Below, piece by piece: positions 7,767-17,146 of a stretch of 64,000 nt of DNA; the stretch's first letter is position 1; each line of letters opens with the position of its first letter. A program made the position numbers and the translations under genes. The stretch comes from Martelella sp. NC20 (GTDB lineage Bacteria; Pseudomonadota; Alphaproteobacteria; Rhizobiales; Rhizobiaceae). The notes under the pieces are model-generated. The model was not told where the DNA came from and searched no databases. It saw only the letters and a program-made list of their open reading frames with translations. Location of the stretch: contig NZ_CP054861.1 in the NCBI RefSeq assembly GCF_013459645.1, positions 4,142,001 through 4,206,000 of the forward strand, in the 5' to 3' direction.

Positions 7767-10700
7767 CTACCACTGCATCTGGAAGCGGACCTTGCCGGTC
7801 AGGCCGTAGCTGTCGCCGAAGTTCTCCAGCCCGGTCGAAGCCGTCAGATCGCCATTGATGCCGAGCTTGCCGTTGAGCCAGGTGTAGGTCCCGCCAATGC
7901 CGATCTCGCCGGTCCAGTCGCCGTCGTCAGTCGACATGTTGACGCCCGACACCCTGACTTCGCTCGGATCGTCCGTGAGGTCGTAATAAACGTTCGCGAT
8001 GCCATTGAACGAAGCGCTGCGGGCTTCTCCCGTCGCAGTGGTCCAATTGGTGCGACGGTCGGTTTCCAGACCCATGCGAACCGCAAGGCTGTCGCCATCC
8101 ACCTGCGATACGTCTTCATTGTAGACGCCGGTGAAATCATCGAAGTTGACCGAGCCCCAGGAGAGCTGCGCCTGCGGCGTCACAGCCCAACCCGGCGCCA
8201 CGTCGAAGCGGAAACCGGTCTCGGCCGAGAGCGAATAGCCGTAGGACTGTTTCATGCTGAGCGACGGCGCGCCGCCGATCGTGATGTCGTTGCTGATGAC
8301 ATTGCCGAAGGCCTGACCGTCGACATAGAAGCCGTTATTGCCGTACCAGGTCATCGTTGCGCCGAAGCCGAACAGCTGGGTGACGAGATCGCCGCCGCCG
8401 ACGCGGGAGCTGACGTCGGCCGTTGCATTGGCATACTGGAAGACCAGGCCTCCGACCGCGAAGCCGCTTTCATTTTCACCGAACTGCCCGTCCACACCCA
8501 TACGAAGCCGGTAGATATCGGCGTCGTAAGAGGCATTCAGGGTGCCTTCGCTGCCGTCATAATGTTCGCGTCCGCCCGAAAAATCGGCCCAGACATAGCC
8601 CGGATCGGAAACGTCACCAAGGTTCCAGTAGCGCTCGCCGACACGGTCCTGCAGCGAGTCAGGGCGGTTCAGCGTGAGCATCAGCTCCGGCAGGACTTCA
8701 TAGACCGGCGTCGCGTTGGAGAAGTCTCCGGTCAGGAAATACTGGTTGCCGACCTCGGTCAGGTCGTAGGCATAGGCGCCGGAGACGTTGTAGCCCGGCA
8801 GTACGAAAGCGCCGGTCTCGCCGCCGTCAAGCGTGATGATCTCGATCGGCGCACCAGAGGCATAACCAGTCGAAAGCTCGTTGAGCGACAGGGTCGTGAC
8901 GCCGCCGAGATAGGCGCCGTTGACCGTGAGCGTGTCGCCCAGCGCATTCGCCAGATCGACATCGATCGCCAGCGTGCCGCCGCCGGTGAGGTTGCCCGTC
9001 ACCGTCATGGCATCGCCCGTCGCGCCGTCGACCGACGAAAGCGTCGAGCCGGAATTCAGGAACATGTTGCCGTTGAAGACGGTGCTCTCGTTGACCTGAA
9101 GCGTCGAGCCGTTGAGGTAAATCCCCTGGGTTGCGACCGAGGTCGAACCCACGGTGATCGCGCCGCCGGTCAGCGTCAGCATGGTGTTGTCGAGGTTGAA
9201 GGTTTCCCAGTTGGTGACAAGCGAACCCGCGGTGGTCGCCGAGACGCCGTCGAAGGTCAGCGTATCGACGCCGTCGCCGCCGTCGAACACCTCGGTGCCA
9301 TCATAGATCGCGCCGCCGCTGAGATAAGCGGTGTCGTTTCCGGCCGCACCGTAGAAGCCGCTGTTGAGCGCGCCGCCGGTCCAGTTGAAAGCGTCATCGC
9401 CGTCCTGGCCGAAGATATCGCCGGTCCAGGAACCGCCGACGAGATTGAAGGTGTCGTCGCCCGCGCCAAGCATCGCAGAACCGACCACCGTGCCGGTGGT
9501 CGTAACGGTAACGGAACCGTCCAGATCGACGAGTGCCTTGCCGTCATGTCCGCCCGAAGACGTGATCGCGGCATCAGCGCCGATCATGATCGTGCCGGTC
9601 TGTCCTGCTTCGGAGTCGGTCATGATACCGATATCGGCAAGCACCGAACCGCCGAGAGCGTTGACAGCGTAGGTGGCGCCCGCGCCGCGGGTGAAGGTTA
9701 TAAGGCCGGAGGCCCTGTCAGCCACGGAAGCGGTCGAGACTATCGAGCCGCCCGTCATCGTCAAAGTGGCGACGCCGCCATTGTTCACCTGAGCGATGGC
9801 GCCGGCAGCATTGATATCGCCAGCCGACGAGGCCAGCGTCGCGTCCACCACGATATCGGCCGCAGTTGTTACTGTGGCATCGCCAAGCTCCGAAAGAGCG
9901 CCAAGGCCGATGGCCAGGGAAAGAGCATCGCCGCTCGCGCTTGCCTTGATCGAGGCGCCGGCCGCGGCTTCGACATAGGCATCACCTTCATCGTAGGACT
10001 CGCTGCTCACGCCAATCGCGCTCGCAAAGCCTGTTGTATCCGTCGCCGTCGCCGTGACTGACGCGGTTGATCTCACCAGCGAGACCGCATCGCCTGCGCC
10101 TTCCGTGTTCGTGGTGAGGCCGATTGCTTCCGCCTCGCCGCCAACGCCGGTCGCAACCGCTGAAATCGTGCCGCCCAGGTCGGACAGGGCGAGGTTGTCG
10201 CCGCCAACCAGGTTCTCGGCGCCGGTCGCCTCCGCGTCACTCGTTCCGGTGGCCGATACAGTGATCCCGGCTCCCGCGTCGATGGTCAGCAGCGCACCGC
10301 CCGTGCGGGTCATGTTCCTGAGCCCGGTCGCATATGCGTCGAGCGCGCTGACGGAGTCGATCGTGATGACGCTGGTGCCGGCCACGCCCATGGTGACGTC
10401 GCCGAACTCGGCACTGTTCCACACGCCACCCGCGTTGACTTCGTCATCGCCATCGGCGCTGACCGAGATCAGGCCGGCCAGCAAAGCGCTGGCAGAGCCG
10501 CCGGCGTCATCGGCGAAGTTGGTCGCAGCCGCAGTCATTGCCAGATCGCTTGCCGATGCCGTTGCAAGAAGTGTGCTCCCGGCATCAAGCTTCAGGCTCG
10601 CCTCGCCGGCGCCATGCACCTCGTTGGCCACCGCGCGCGCCGTGGCGGTTACACCGCTGGCGTCGGCTGAAGCCAGGCTGGTACCAAGCAGTTCGACATA

Positions 10701-13508
10701 GGCGTTGCCGTCAGTGGCGAGGTTGTCCAACGCCTTGGCCTCAGCCGAAGCTGTATTGCTAATCGCACTTGCGCTCACGCTGGCCGAACCATCAAGAGAA
10801 AGCCACGCATTGCCCGAAGCCGATGCGTTGTTGAACCCGGTCGCATTGGCAACGAGATCACCTTGGGCATAAGCGGTCAGCCTGGAGGCTCCCTCGGCAA
10901 CGCCCATTGCATCGCCGGAGGCGGTGGTGTTGTCGACAGCGACGGCCGTGGTGTCTGCTGCGCTCATGGCCTCAGCAACAATTTCTGCCGTGTCCGAAAG
11001 ACCGATCACGGCATCACCGTCCTGCGCGGCATTCATGACGCCATAGACTTCAGCGGCGCCGACAGCGTCTGCCGAACCGAAAATCATGCCCTTGATCGAA
11101 GCGAATACGGAGCCGAGCGGACCCTTGGCGACATTGTTGACGCCGACAACGGACGCCGTTGCCGTTGCCTGATCCAGAGTGCCGACGTCGATCGTGCTGC
11201 CCTCATCAAGGGCGAAACCGGCCACGCCGGCGCCACTCAGCATGTTGGTCACGCCATAGGCATAAACGTCGCTGCCGCTGACGCCGACGGAGACCTCGCT
11301 GCCGCCGAGCACGAGAACAATGGCGTTGCCATCGACCGCATTGTTCGCGATACCGGTGGCCGAGGCACTGCCCGCTTCGCTGTCGGCGCTGGCGTTGACG
11401 CTGCTCTGGTTGTCGAGATCGACACGGCTTTCGCCATTGTCGGAACTGTTGCTGACCGCAACGGCGGAGGAGTCAAGCTGGCTGGCCGTCAGGGCATCGA
11501 TATTCGATCCGTTGTCGACCACGGTGCGCGCCGTTCCAAGCGATGTGAAGTTATTGACGCCCATGGCGCTTGTGTTTTCCACAGTGCTGAAGGCTTGCGC
11601 GGAAACACCCGACATGTCGTCGATGACCGTGGAGGCATCACCCGCGGTCGAAGCGTTGAGCAAGCCGGTCGACTTGGCGGCGAAACCGCCAAGGCCGGCA
11701 CTTGCGGCGCCCATTGCCGTGCTGGTGATCGTGCTGCCGCCACGGACACGAATGCGCGCCTCTTTCTCCGCCCGGTTTTCAACCGCGGATGCAACTGCGT
11801 AGCTGTTGGCGCTGCTAGCCTCGGCATTCACGGTGCTGGCGCCGTCCACGCTCGCAGCGGCGTCGCCCTGCTGCGAGCCGCTGTCGATCGCCACGGCCTG
11901 AGCATCGCTCGCGCCATTGGCGGTGGCGCTGATCTGGCTGCTACCGTCGAATACGGCTGCGGCATCGCCGAGAACGGCGATGTTATCGACGGCGGTGGCC
12001 AATGCCTGACCGAGCGAGCTGGTGGCAGAAGCCGAAAGCGTGCTGGCGCTGCCGCCGACACCGGCAAGTCCATCGGCAGCCATGTTGGAAACGGCCACGG
12101 CTTCGATGAGGCCCGTTCCACTTGCCGTCGCGGCGATCGTGCTTTCATTCAGAAAAACAAGCGCGTCAAGGCCGGCGCTGTTGATGACGCCGGAGACAGT
12201 CGCGGCACCCAAAGTAGTCGCACTTGCCGTCGCGGTGATCGCGCCAGCATCCAGAACAACGCCCCCCCCAAGGCCGGCGTTGTTGATGACGCCGGAGGCA
12301 ATCGCGTTACCAAAAGTAATTGTGGCTTCGGAGGTCACGGTTCCGTTTTCGGCGACATAGACGGTCGCACCCTGGGTATCGGAAACGTTGCGGATCGCTG
12401 TTGAGGAGGCTTGGTCCGTATCGCCAAGCGATACAAAGCTGTTGGCCGTGACCGAAACCGAACCTGCCCCTTTCACGGTAGCTTCGGCCGTTCCGCCGGT
12501 GCTCTGGTTGTCGATCCCGAAAGCTGTCGAGGTCAGGAGCGAAGTCGCGGAAGACGTCAGAGTTGCGTTATCGACGATGGTGTTGACGCCGCCATCGCCG
12601 GCCTTGTTGGAAACGCCGGTTGAAACAGAACTGACGATCGAATTGGTGGCCGAAGCGCTTACATCGGCATCACCGGACAAGGACACGTAGCCCATGCTCG
12701 AAGCGCCGGATGTTTCGACGCTGATGGCGGTTGCCTTGCTCGTATTCAAAGATACGATCTGGTAGGCACTAATATCGCTGGCACCGTCGACGATCACCAT
12801 TCCGGAATTGCCGGCGCCGCTACCCCTGAGGCGCACACCGAAAGAATTACCGCCTTCAATGTCGATTGAGGAACCTCCGGTGATGGTCGCGGTCATGACC
12901 GAACCGTCGGCATTGCCGTTGATGATGACCGCGCTGTTTCCGGACGCCAAGATATTGCCGGCATTTATCGTCGTCCCGTCAAGGATCACGGTACCGGCAT
13001 GAGCGACCGCACCCGCTGACGTAAGCGTTATGGCGACGGCATCAGCCGACAACGAACTGGTCACGGTACCGCCGGAAAAGTTTGCGGCTACCTCGCCATC
13101 GCCTTGAAGCACAACCGGCCAGTAAATCCTGTCGTAGCTGTCGGCATTGAAGGTCAGTGCATTACCACCGGTCGAGGTGAGCCTCACCCCTCTTGTGTTA
13201 AAGAGGCCGTTGCCGATTTTCATGCTGGGGGAATTGAGAGTAACGGTCGCGCCCTGCAGGTTATTGTAGGTGATGCCGTTTGGCTTATTGCCGGTACACT
13301 CGATCACCGCATTGGGGCCGCCCGCCGCTCCGCACTCATTCGCGGCGAAGGCTGAAGAAACGCCGGTGCCGAAATAGGTCGCGCCGGAGGAAAGCGCGAG
13401 CATGCTGAGCGCGAGTACCGACGCCGTTCCGCGCGGTGCATAGCTGGCCGCGGTACCTGCAATCTTGGTCATGCGCCCGCCGCGCAGTTTCACATCAGAC
13501 AATGTCAT
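7767..13508 (-). CDS. Giant autotransporter (type V secretion) with repeat passenger
   Basis: A 1913-residue surface or secreted protein. Residues ~1-55 are an extended signal peptide ending ...SSAFA. The passenger (~56-1630) is rich in Ala, Ser, Gly, Asp and Thr and contains many imperfect units of roughly 35-40 residues in which a G-D-A-x-V-x-L-D-G-x-S core is followed by alternating x-A-x-A and then a V-x-N motif, fitting one coil of a parallel beta-helix per unit. Residues ~1347-1418 hold four RTX-like pieces (GAGDDTFNL, GQDGDDAFNW, GAAGNDTAYL, GGDGVDTLTF). The last ~270 residues (from SLQDRVGERYW) are the 12-strand autotransporter barrel ending in FQMQW, the terminal aromatic BAM signal. 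The start ATG follows GGGGGATTAA. Probably an adhesin or biofilm factor; function not known. Confidence 0.9.
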   Translation of the reverse strand: MTLSDVKLRGGRMTKIAGTAASYAPRGTASVLALSMLALSSGATYFGTGVSSAFAANECGAAGGPNAVIECTGNKPNGITYNNLQGATVTLNSPSMKIGNGLFNTRGVRLTSTGGNALTFNADSYDRIYWPVVLQGDGEVAANFSGGTVTSSLSADAVAITLTSAGAVAHAGTVILDGTTINAGNILASGNSAVIINGNADGSVMTATITGGSSIDIEGGNSFGVRLRGSGAGNSGMVIVDGASDISAYQIVSLNTSKATAISVETSGASSMGYVSLSGDADVSASATNSIVSSVSTGVSNKAGDGGVNTIVDNATLTSSATSLLTSTAFGIDNQSTGGTAEATVKGAGSVSVTANSFVSLGDTDQASSTAIRNVSDTQGATVYVAENGTVTSEATITFGNAIASGVINNAGLGGGVVLDAGAITATASATTLGAATVSGVINSAGLDALVFLNESTIAATASGTGLIEAVAVSNMAADGLAGVGGSASTLSASATSSLGQALATAVDNIAVLGDAAAVFDGSSQISATANGASDAQAVAIDSGSQQGDAAASVDGASTVNAEASSANSYAVASAVENRAEKEARIRVRGGSTITSTAMGAASAGLGGFAAKSTGLLNASTAGDASTVIDDMSGVSAQAFSTVENTSAMGVNNFTSLGTARTVVDNGSNIDALTASQLDSSAVAVSNSSDNGESRVDLDNQSSVNASADSEAGSASATGIANNAVDGNAIVLVLGGSEVSVGVSGSDVYAYGVTNMLSGAGVAGFALDEGSTIDVGTLDQATATASVVGVNNVAKGPLGSVFASIKGMIFGSADAVGAAEVYGVMNAAQDGDAVIGLSDTAEIVAEAMSAADTTAVAVDNTTASGDAMGVAEGASRLTAYAQGDLVANATGFNNASASGNAWLSLDGSASVSASAISNTASAEAKALDNLATDGNAYVELLGTSLASADASGVTATARAVANEVHGAGEASLKLDAGSTLLATASASDLAMTAAATNFADDAGGSASALLAGLISVSADGDDEVNAGGVWNSAEFGDVTMGVAGTSVITIDSVSALDAYATGLRNMTRTGGALLTIDAGAGITVSATGTSDAEATGAENLVGGDNLALSDLGGTISAVATGVGGEAEAIGLTTNTEGAGDAVSLVRSTASVTATATDTTGFASAIGVSSESYDEGDAYVEAAAGASIKASASGDALSLAIGLGALSELGDATVTTAADIVVDATLASSAGDINAAGAIAQVNNGGVATLTMTGGSIVSTASVADRASGLITFTRGAGATYAVNALGGSVLADIGIMTDSEAGQTGTIMIGADAAITSSGGHDGKALVDLDGSVTVTTTGTVVGSAMLGAGDDTFNLVGGSWTGDIFGQDGDDAFNWTGGALNSGFYGAAGNDTAYLSGGAIYDGTEVFDGGDGVDTLTFDGVSATTAGSLVTNWETFNLDNTMLTLTGGAITVGSTSVATQGIYLNGSTLQVNESTVFNGNMFLNSGSTLSSVDGATGDAMTVTGNLTGGGTLAIDVDLANALGDTLTVNGAYLGGVTTLSLNELSTGYASGAPIEIITLDGGETGAFVLPGYNVSGAYAYDLTEVGNQYFLTGDFSNATPVYEVLPELMLTLNRPDSLQDRVGERYWNLGDVSDPGYVWADFSGGREHYDGSEGTLNASYDADIYRLRMGVDGQFGENESGFAVGGLVFQYANATADVSSRVGGGDLVTQLFGFGATMTWYGNNGFYVDGQAFGNVISNDITIGGAPSLSMKQSYGYSLSAETGFRFDVAPGWAVTPQAQLSWGSVNFDDFTGVYNEDVSQVDGDSLAVRMGLETDRRTNWTTATGEARSASFNGIANVYYDLTDDPSEVRVSGVNMSTDDGDWTGEIGIGGTYTWLNGKLGINGDLTASTGLENFGDSYGLTGKVRFQMQW

Positions 13509-13938
13509 TTAATCCCCCAAAAAGCTAAAATTCCGATTCCTGTCTTAGCTGAATGACATCAAGCGAGTGGAAATACAAGCAAGATCGATAGTGGTTGCTA
13601 ACGTTTACGGGCATCGGAGAACGAAAGTTGCAAACCTGCAACGCACAAGATTCCCGCGAACAGAGGCGGGAAATCGTCACGCTGCCTGAAATTGTTCCTA
13701 CCAATCGGCAAGCACGCCAAACAATGTCATCTTATTGAATTAAAACAATAGATTTTGCTCCGCTGGCTCACGCCGCCGCGACTGGGCCACGAATACGAAA
13801 CAACGCTCACGCCAACACAGCGCGCGACAAGATTGGGAAGTCCTCCCTGAAACCTGTCCAATAAATGACCGCCTGACAGGTCTGGCCTCATGCTGCCGCA
13901 GGTTGCAAGAATCCCGCCTCTTGCGAACACAAGCCTAG
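13509..13938. other. Upstream region of the autotransporter gene, no gene seen
   Basis: About 430 bp between the autotransporter start and the IS element. The short leftward open frame at 13727-13930 has no ribosome site or recognisable homology and is not called. The autotransporter promoter should lie here unless it is beyond the IS element. Confidence 0.6.
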
Positions 13939-14363
13939 GCCGTAGACTCGTAACGCTTTAACCATAGTCGCACAGAGAAGAGCTTGATTGCCGCGAGATA
14001 GTTGTCGGCGCGTTTGTCGTAACGCGTTGCAATTCCACGCGCTTCTTTGATGCGGTTGAAGAACCGCTCGACGAGGTTTCGATAGCGATAGAGGAACGAA
14101 CTGAAAGCGAAGGTCTTTTTTCGGTTTCGCTTCGCCGGGATGTTGGCGAATGCCTTCGCCTGAGTTGCCGTGGCGCGGATGGCGTTGGTGTCATAGCCAC
14201 GATCTGCCAAAAGCGTCGTTCCGGCATGAAGTCTGGTGAGCAGATCTTCGGCGTAGCGACAATCAGCATGCTGACCTTCTGAGAGGCGAAGATCAATCGG
14301 CAGCCCATCGGCATCGACGAGAGCGTGGATCTTCGTTGTCAGGCCGCCTCTGGAACGTCCCAT
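13935..14363 (-). CDS. IS427-type transposase, C-terminal frame (orfB)
   Basis: The downstream frame (142 codons from an internal ATG) carries the DDE-type C-terminal half: DADGLPIDLRL, LLADRGYDTNAIR (second Asp) and YRYRNLVERFFNRIKEARGIATRY (the Glu with the Y-2-R-3-E-6-K signature). It is expected to be translated by -1 frameshifting from orfA; read in that frame the junction becomes KGGANRSMGRSRGG, the normal uninterrupted family sequence. The stop TAG overlaps the left CTAG boundary. Confidence 0.88.
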   Translation of the reverse strand: MGRSRGGLTTKIHALVDADGLPIDLRLSEGQHADCRYAEDLLTRLHAGTTLLADRGYDTNAIRATATQAKAFANIPAKRNRKKTFAFSSFLYRYRNLVERFFNRIKEARGIATRYDKRADNYLAAIKLFSVRLWLKRYESTA

Positions 14364-14777
14364 GCTTCGATTGGCGCCCCCTTTTTACCGGTGGCGCCAT
14401 GCTGATGCACGCGAACACAAGACGAGTCGATCATCTGAATATCGCCGTCGAAGGCGGAAGAAATCGCCGTGAGAAGGTGATCCCAGACACCAGCCCGCCG
14501 CCAGCGGACAAAGCGATTATAACAGGTGGTGTGAGGGCCATAGCGTTCCGGAACATCGGCCCATGGGCTGCCGGTACGAAAGCGCCAGAGTATGCCGTTG
14601 ATCACACGGCGGTCATCGACCCGCGGTACGCCGCGGCTGTTATTGGGCAGAAGCGGCTCGATCACCGCCCACTCGAAATCCGTCAGGTCAAAACGTCGGC
14701 GCATCAATGGTCTCCTTTCCAGAAACCATTGAATCAAGTCATCGCACCCATGTGAACCCCATTTATGGGTTTACGGC
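13939..14777 (-). mobile_element. IS5 family (IS427 group) insertion sequence
   Basis: An 839-bp element bounded by imperfect inverted repeats: GCCGTAGACTC at the left end and GCCGTAAACCC (read from the right end inward). Both ends are flanked by CTAG (13935-13938 and 14778-14781), fitting the YTAR target of the IS427 group and suggesting a 4-bp duplication. It contains two overlapping transposase frames. It lies between the autotransporter gene and pstS. Confidence 0.85.
14339..14704 (-). CDS. IS427-type transposase, N-terminal frame (orfA)
   Basis: The upstream 121-residue frame, DUF4096/transposase N-terminal type: LTDFEWAVIEPLLP, NGILWRFRTGSPWADVPERYG, and the first catalytic Asp in QMIDSSCVRVHQHG. 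Start chosen at ATG 14704 because AAGGAGACCATTG precedes it. The 3' part holds the slippery run AAAAAGGGGG (minus strand, about 14375-14384), after which a -1 shift enters orfB. No internal stop was seen in either frame, so the element may be active. Confidence 0.85.
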   Translation of the reverse strand: MRRRFDLTDFEWAVIEPLLPNNSRGVPRVDDRRVINGILWRFRTGSPWADVPERYGPHTTCYNRFVRWRRAGVWDHLLTAISSAFDGDIQMIDSSCVRVHQHGATGKKGAPIEAWDVPEAA

Positions 14778-14843
14778 CTAGCGGTCAAAAACCAGAAGGC
14801 ACCCGCGACGGCGCTGCGGAAAGGCAGGCGCTCCAATTCCACC

Positions 14844-14861
14844 ATGACAGTTTTATGACAA
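14844..14861 (-). promoter_or_regulatory. Pho box (PhoB binding site)
   Basis: On the minus strand TTGTCATAAAACTGTCAT, two TGTCA repeats 11 bp apart, an almost perfect match to the PhoB box CTGTCATA-A/T-A-CTGTCAT. It lies 132 bp upstream of pstS. As written the box reads toward the IS element and autotransporter rather than toward pstS, which is unusual for a pst promoter. Confidence 0.75.
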
Positions 14862-14992
14862 TTATTTGAACATTAAATAACAATAAACCGACAAATCCGG
14901 AGAAATGTGAATTTTTTACAACAATATATGCTTTCAAGACTTTCGTTGTTATAGGACTTCCGTTTTCAACCAAACCTCAAAAGGGCTATCTG

Positions 14993-16030
14993 ATGAAAAT
15001 CGGAAATTTCTCCAAGGGCGCTAAGGTCGCAGTCGTTGCCGCCGCCATGGTCTTCTCCGGCACTGTTGTTAATGCTGCCGACACGTCGCTGACCGGCTCG
15101 GGCGCCTCCTTCCCCTTCCCGCTCTACTCGGCCTGGTTTAAGGATTTTGGCCAGAAGACCGGCATCGAAGTCAACTATCAGTCCAAGGGCTCCGGCGCCG
15201 GCATTGAAGACTTCACCAACCAGGTTGTCGATTTCGCAGCCTCCGACGCCGCCATGAGCGACGAAGAGATCGCCAAGATCGACGGCGGCGTTATCCTGCT
15301 GCCGATGACGGCCGGCGAAATCGTGCTTGCCTACAACCTCGATGGCCTGGAAGACATCAAGCTTCCGCGCGACGTCTACCCGAAGATCTTCCTCGGCGAG
15401 ATCACCAAGTGGAACGACCCGGCCATCGTCGCCGCCAATGAAGGCGTCGACCTTCCCGACGAAGACATCACCGTCGTCGTCCGCGCCGATTCTTCCGGCA
15501 CCAGCTTCAACTTCACCAATCACCTCGCCGCCATCAGCTCCGATTTCGAGAGCGCTGTCGGCGCCGGCAAGACCGTTTCGTGGCCGAAGGCTTCGAACTT
15601 CATCGCTGCTCCGGGCAACCAGGGCATCACCGCCACGGTCAAGCAGACTCCCGGCGCGATCGGCTACATCGAATACGGTTACGCCCAGCAGACCAACACG
15701 CCTTACGCCAACCTGGAAAACCAGGCCGGCAACTACGTGAAGGCTGGCGCTGAAGCCGGTAAGGCCGCTCTTGCCTCGGCAGAATTCGACGAGCACAACC
15801 GCGCGTTCATCACCGACCCGAAGGGCGAGCAGGCCTATCCGATCGCAACCTTCACCTGGCTGCTGTTCTACAAGGAAGGCCAGGACGCCGACACCGTTGC
15901 CGCGCTGAAGGAAATGGTCAACTACGCCCTGACCGACGGTCAGGCCATGGCTGACAAGCTCGGCTACATCCCGCTGCCGGAAAACGTCATCGAACTCGAC
16001 CAGAAGTCGTTCGCTGACATCGGCATGTAA
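14993..16030 (+). CDS. pstS: PstS, periplasmic phosphate-binding protein
   Basis: Substrate-binding protein of the high-affinity phosphate ABC transporter. 345 residues with a signal peptide (cleavage near VVNAADTS). The phosphate-binding motifs are present: TGSGASFPFPLYSAWF, SKGSGAGIEDF, DFAASDAAMS, and RADSSGTSFNFTNHL. Length is normal. The ATG follows AAAAGGGCTATCTG. It leads the pst operon and is separated from pstC by a hairpin that should favour extra pstS transcript. Confidence 0.97.
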   Translation: MKIGNFSKGAKVAVVAAAMVFSGTVVNAADTSLTGSGASFPFPLYSAWFKDFGQKTGIEVNYQSKGSGAGIEDFTNQVVDFAASDAAMSDEEIAKIDGGVILLPMTAGEIVLAYNLDGLEDIKLPRDVYPKIFLGEITKWNDPAIVAANEGVDLPDEDITVVVRADSSGTSFNFTNHLAAISSDFESAVGAGKTVSWPKASNFIAAPGNQGITATVKQTPGAIGYIEYGYAQQTNTPYANLENQAGNYVKAGAEAGKAALASAEFDEHNRAFITDPKGEQAYPIATFTWLLFYKEGQDADTVAALKEMVNYALTDGQAMADKLGYIPLPENVIELDQKSFADIGM

Positions 16031-16051
16031 TATTCGGTCATTAGTGACCGT

Positions 16052-16084
16052 GGCCGGGGCGACGAAAGTACGCCCCGGCCTTTT
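16052..16084 (+). terminator. Attenuating terminator between pstS and pstC
   Basis: GGCCGGGGCG (16052-16061) pairs with CGCCCCGGCC (16071-16080) around a 9-base loop and is followed by TTTT. It lies 22 bp after pstS and 70 bp before pstC, a position where partial termination gives more binding protein than permease. Confidence 0.75.
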
Positions 16085-16155
16085 GACTTGGAAGAGCAGA
16101 GCAACACGCCGTCAGACCGAAGCGCCAGCCCGGTCGCCGCACGCAGGAGCCTTGA

Positions 16156-17127
16156 ATGGCCGACAAAACGAAAACCGCCCTGCCCTCAGACGGCAGCGTT
16201 TCGCGACCGCCGACCCGGTTTGAATATACCTATGACAAATCATTCCGCATCCTGACGCTGACCGCAGGCATTCTGACTGTCCTGCTGCTCGTCTATATCT
16301 TCTGGAAGATCGGCGGCCAGGCGGCTCCCGCAATGCAGAAATACGGTCTTTCGTTTCTGACCTCGGTGGAGTGGAACCCGGGCAAGAACGAATATGGCAT
16401 CCTGGCCGAAATCTGGGGTACGCTCTACTCATCCTTCCTGGCGCTTATATTCGGCGGCGGTCTCGGCATCGCTGTCGCGATCTTTCTGACGCAGGGCTTC
16501 CTGAATGCCCGGCTTGCATGGGTGTTCCGCCTGATCGTCGAAATGCTGGCCGCCATCCCCTCCGTGGTCTTCGGCCTCTGGGGCATTTATGTGCTGATCC
16601 CGGCGATCCGCCCGATGGCCAACTGGCTGCACGACACGCTCCCCTTCGTTCCGTTCTTTTCCACAAAGCTTGCCGGTCCCGGCATGTTTCCGGCGATGAT
16701 CGTGCTGTCGATCATGATCCTGCCGACAGTCGCCGCGATCTCCCAGGATGCCTTCCGCGCGATCCCGATGAAGATCCAGGAAGCCGCCTACGGCATGGGC
16801 ACCACAAAATGGGAAGCGATCCGCAAGGTGATCATCCCGACGGCGTCCGGCGGCATCTTCGCCTCGCTGGTCCTCGGCTTCGGCCGCGCGCTTGGCGAGA
16901 CCATGGCGCTTGCGATGCTGATCGGCAATTCGCAGCAGGTCTCGCTGTCGCTGTTTTCGCCGGCAACCACGCTCGCTTCGCTTCTGGCATCCACCTTCCC
17001 GGAAGCCGGCGCCAATCAGATCGGACCGCTGATGTACGCCGCTGTCGTGCTGCTCGTGATCACCATGGCCGTCAATATCATCGGCACTGTGATCATGAAC
17101 TATACCTCCCGCCAGACCGTCACCTGA
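16156..17127 (+). CDS. pstC: PstC, phosphate ABC transporter permease
   Basis: One of the two inner-membrane permeases of the Pst importer. The 323-residue product has about six membrane segments and the ABC permease EAA loop (EAAYGMGTTKWEAIRKVIIPTASGG). AIPSVVFGLWGIYVLIP is typical of PstC. The gene follows the attenuator and lies 4 bp before the pstA frame, in one operon. Confidence 0.96.
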   Translation: MADKTKTALPSDGSVSRPPTRFEYTYDKSFRILTLTAGILTVLLLVYIFWKIGGQAAPAMQKYGLSFLTSVEWNPGKNEYGILAEIWGTLYSSFLALIFGGGLGIAVAIFLTQGFLNARLAWVFRLIVEMLAAIPSVVFGLWGIYVLIPAIRPMANWLHDTLPFVPFFSTKLAGPGMFPAMIVLSIMILPTVAAISQDAFRAIPMKIQEAAYGMGTTKWEAIRKVIIPTASGGIFASLVLGFGRALGETMALAMLIGNSQQVSLSLFSPATTLASLLASTFPEAGANQIGPLMYAAVVLLVITMAVNIIGTVIMNYTSRQTVT

Positions 17128-17146
17128 GAGAATGGATAACGAACCC

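Noticed and set aside
8562..12404. Long rightward open frames (499 and 513 codons) inside the autotransporter region
   Set aside because: They lie opposite the autotransporter gene, have no ribosome sites or domains, and arise from the GC-rich repetitive codons of that gene.
13727..13930. 67-codon leftward frame next to the IS element
   Set aside because: No ribosome site, no homology, atypical composition; taken as non-coding.
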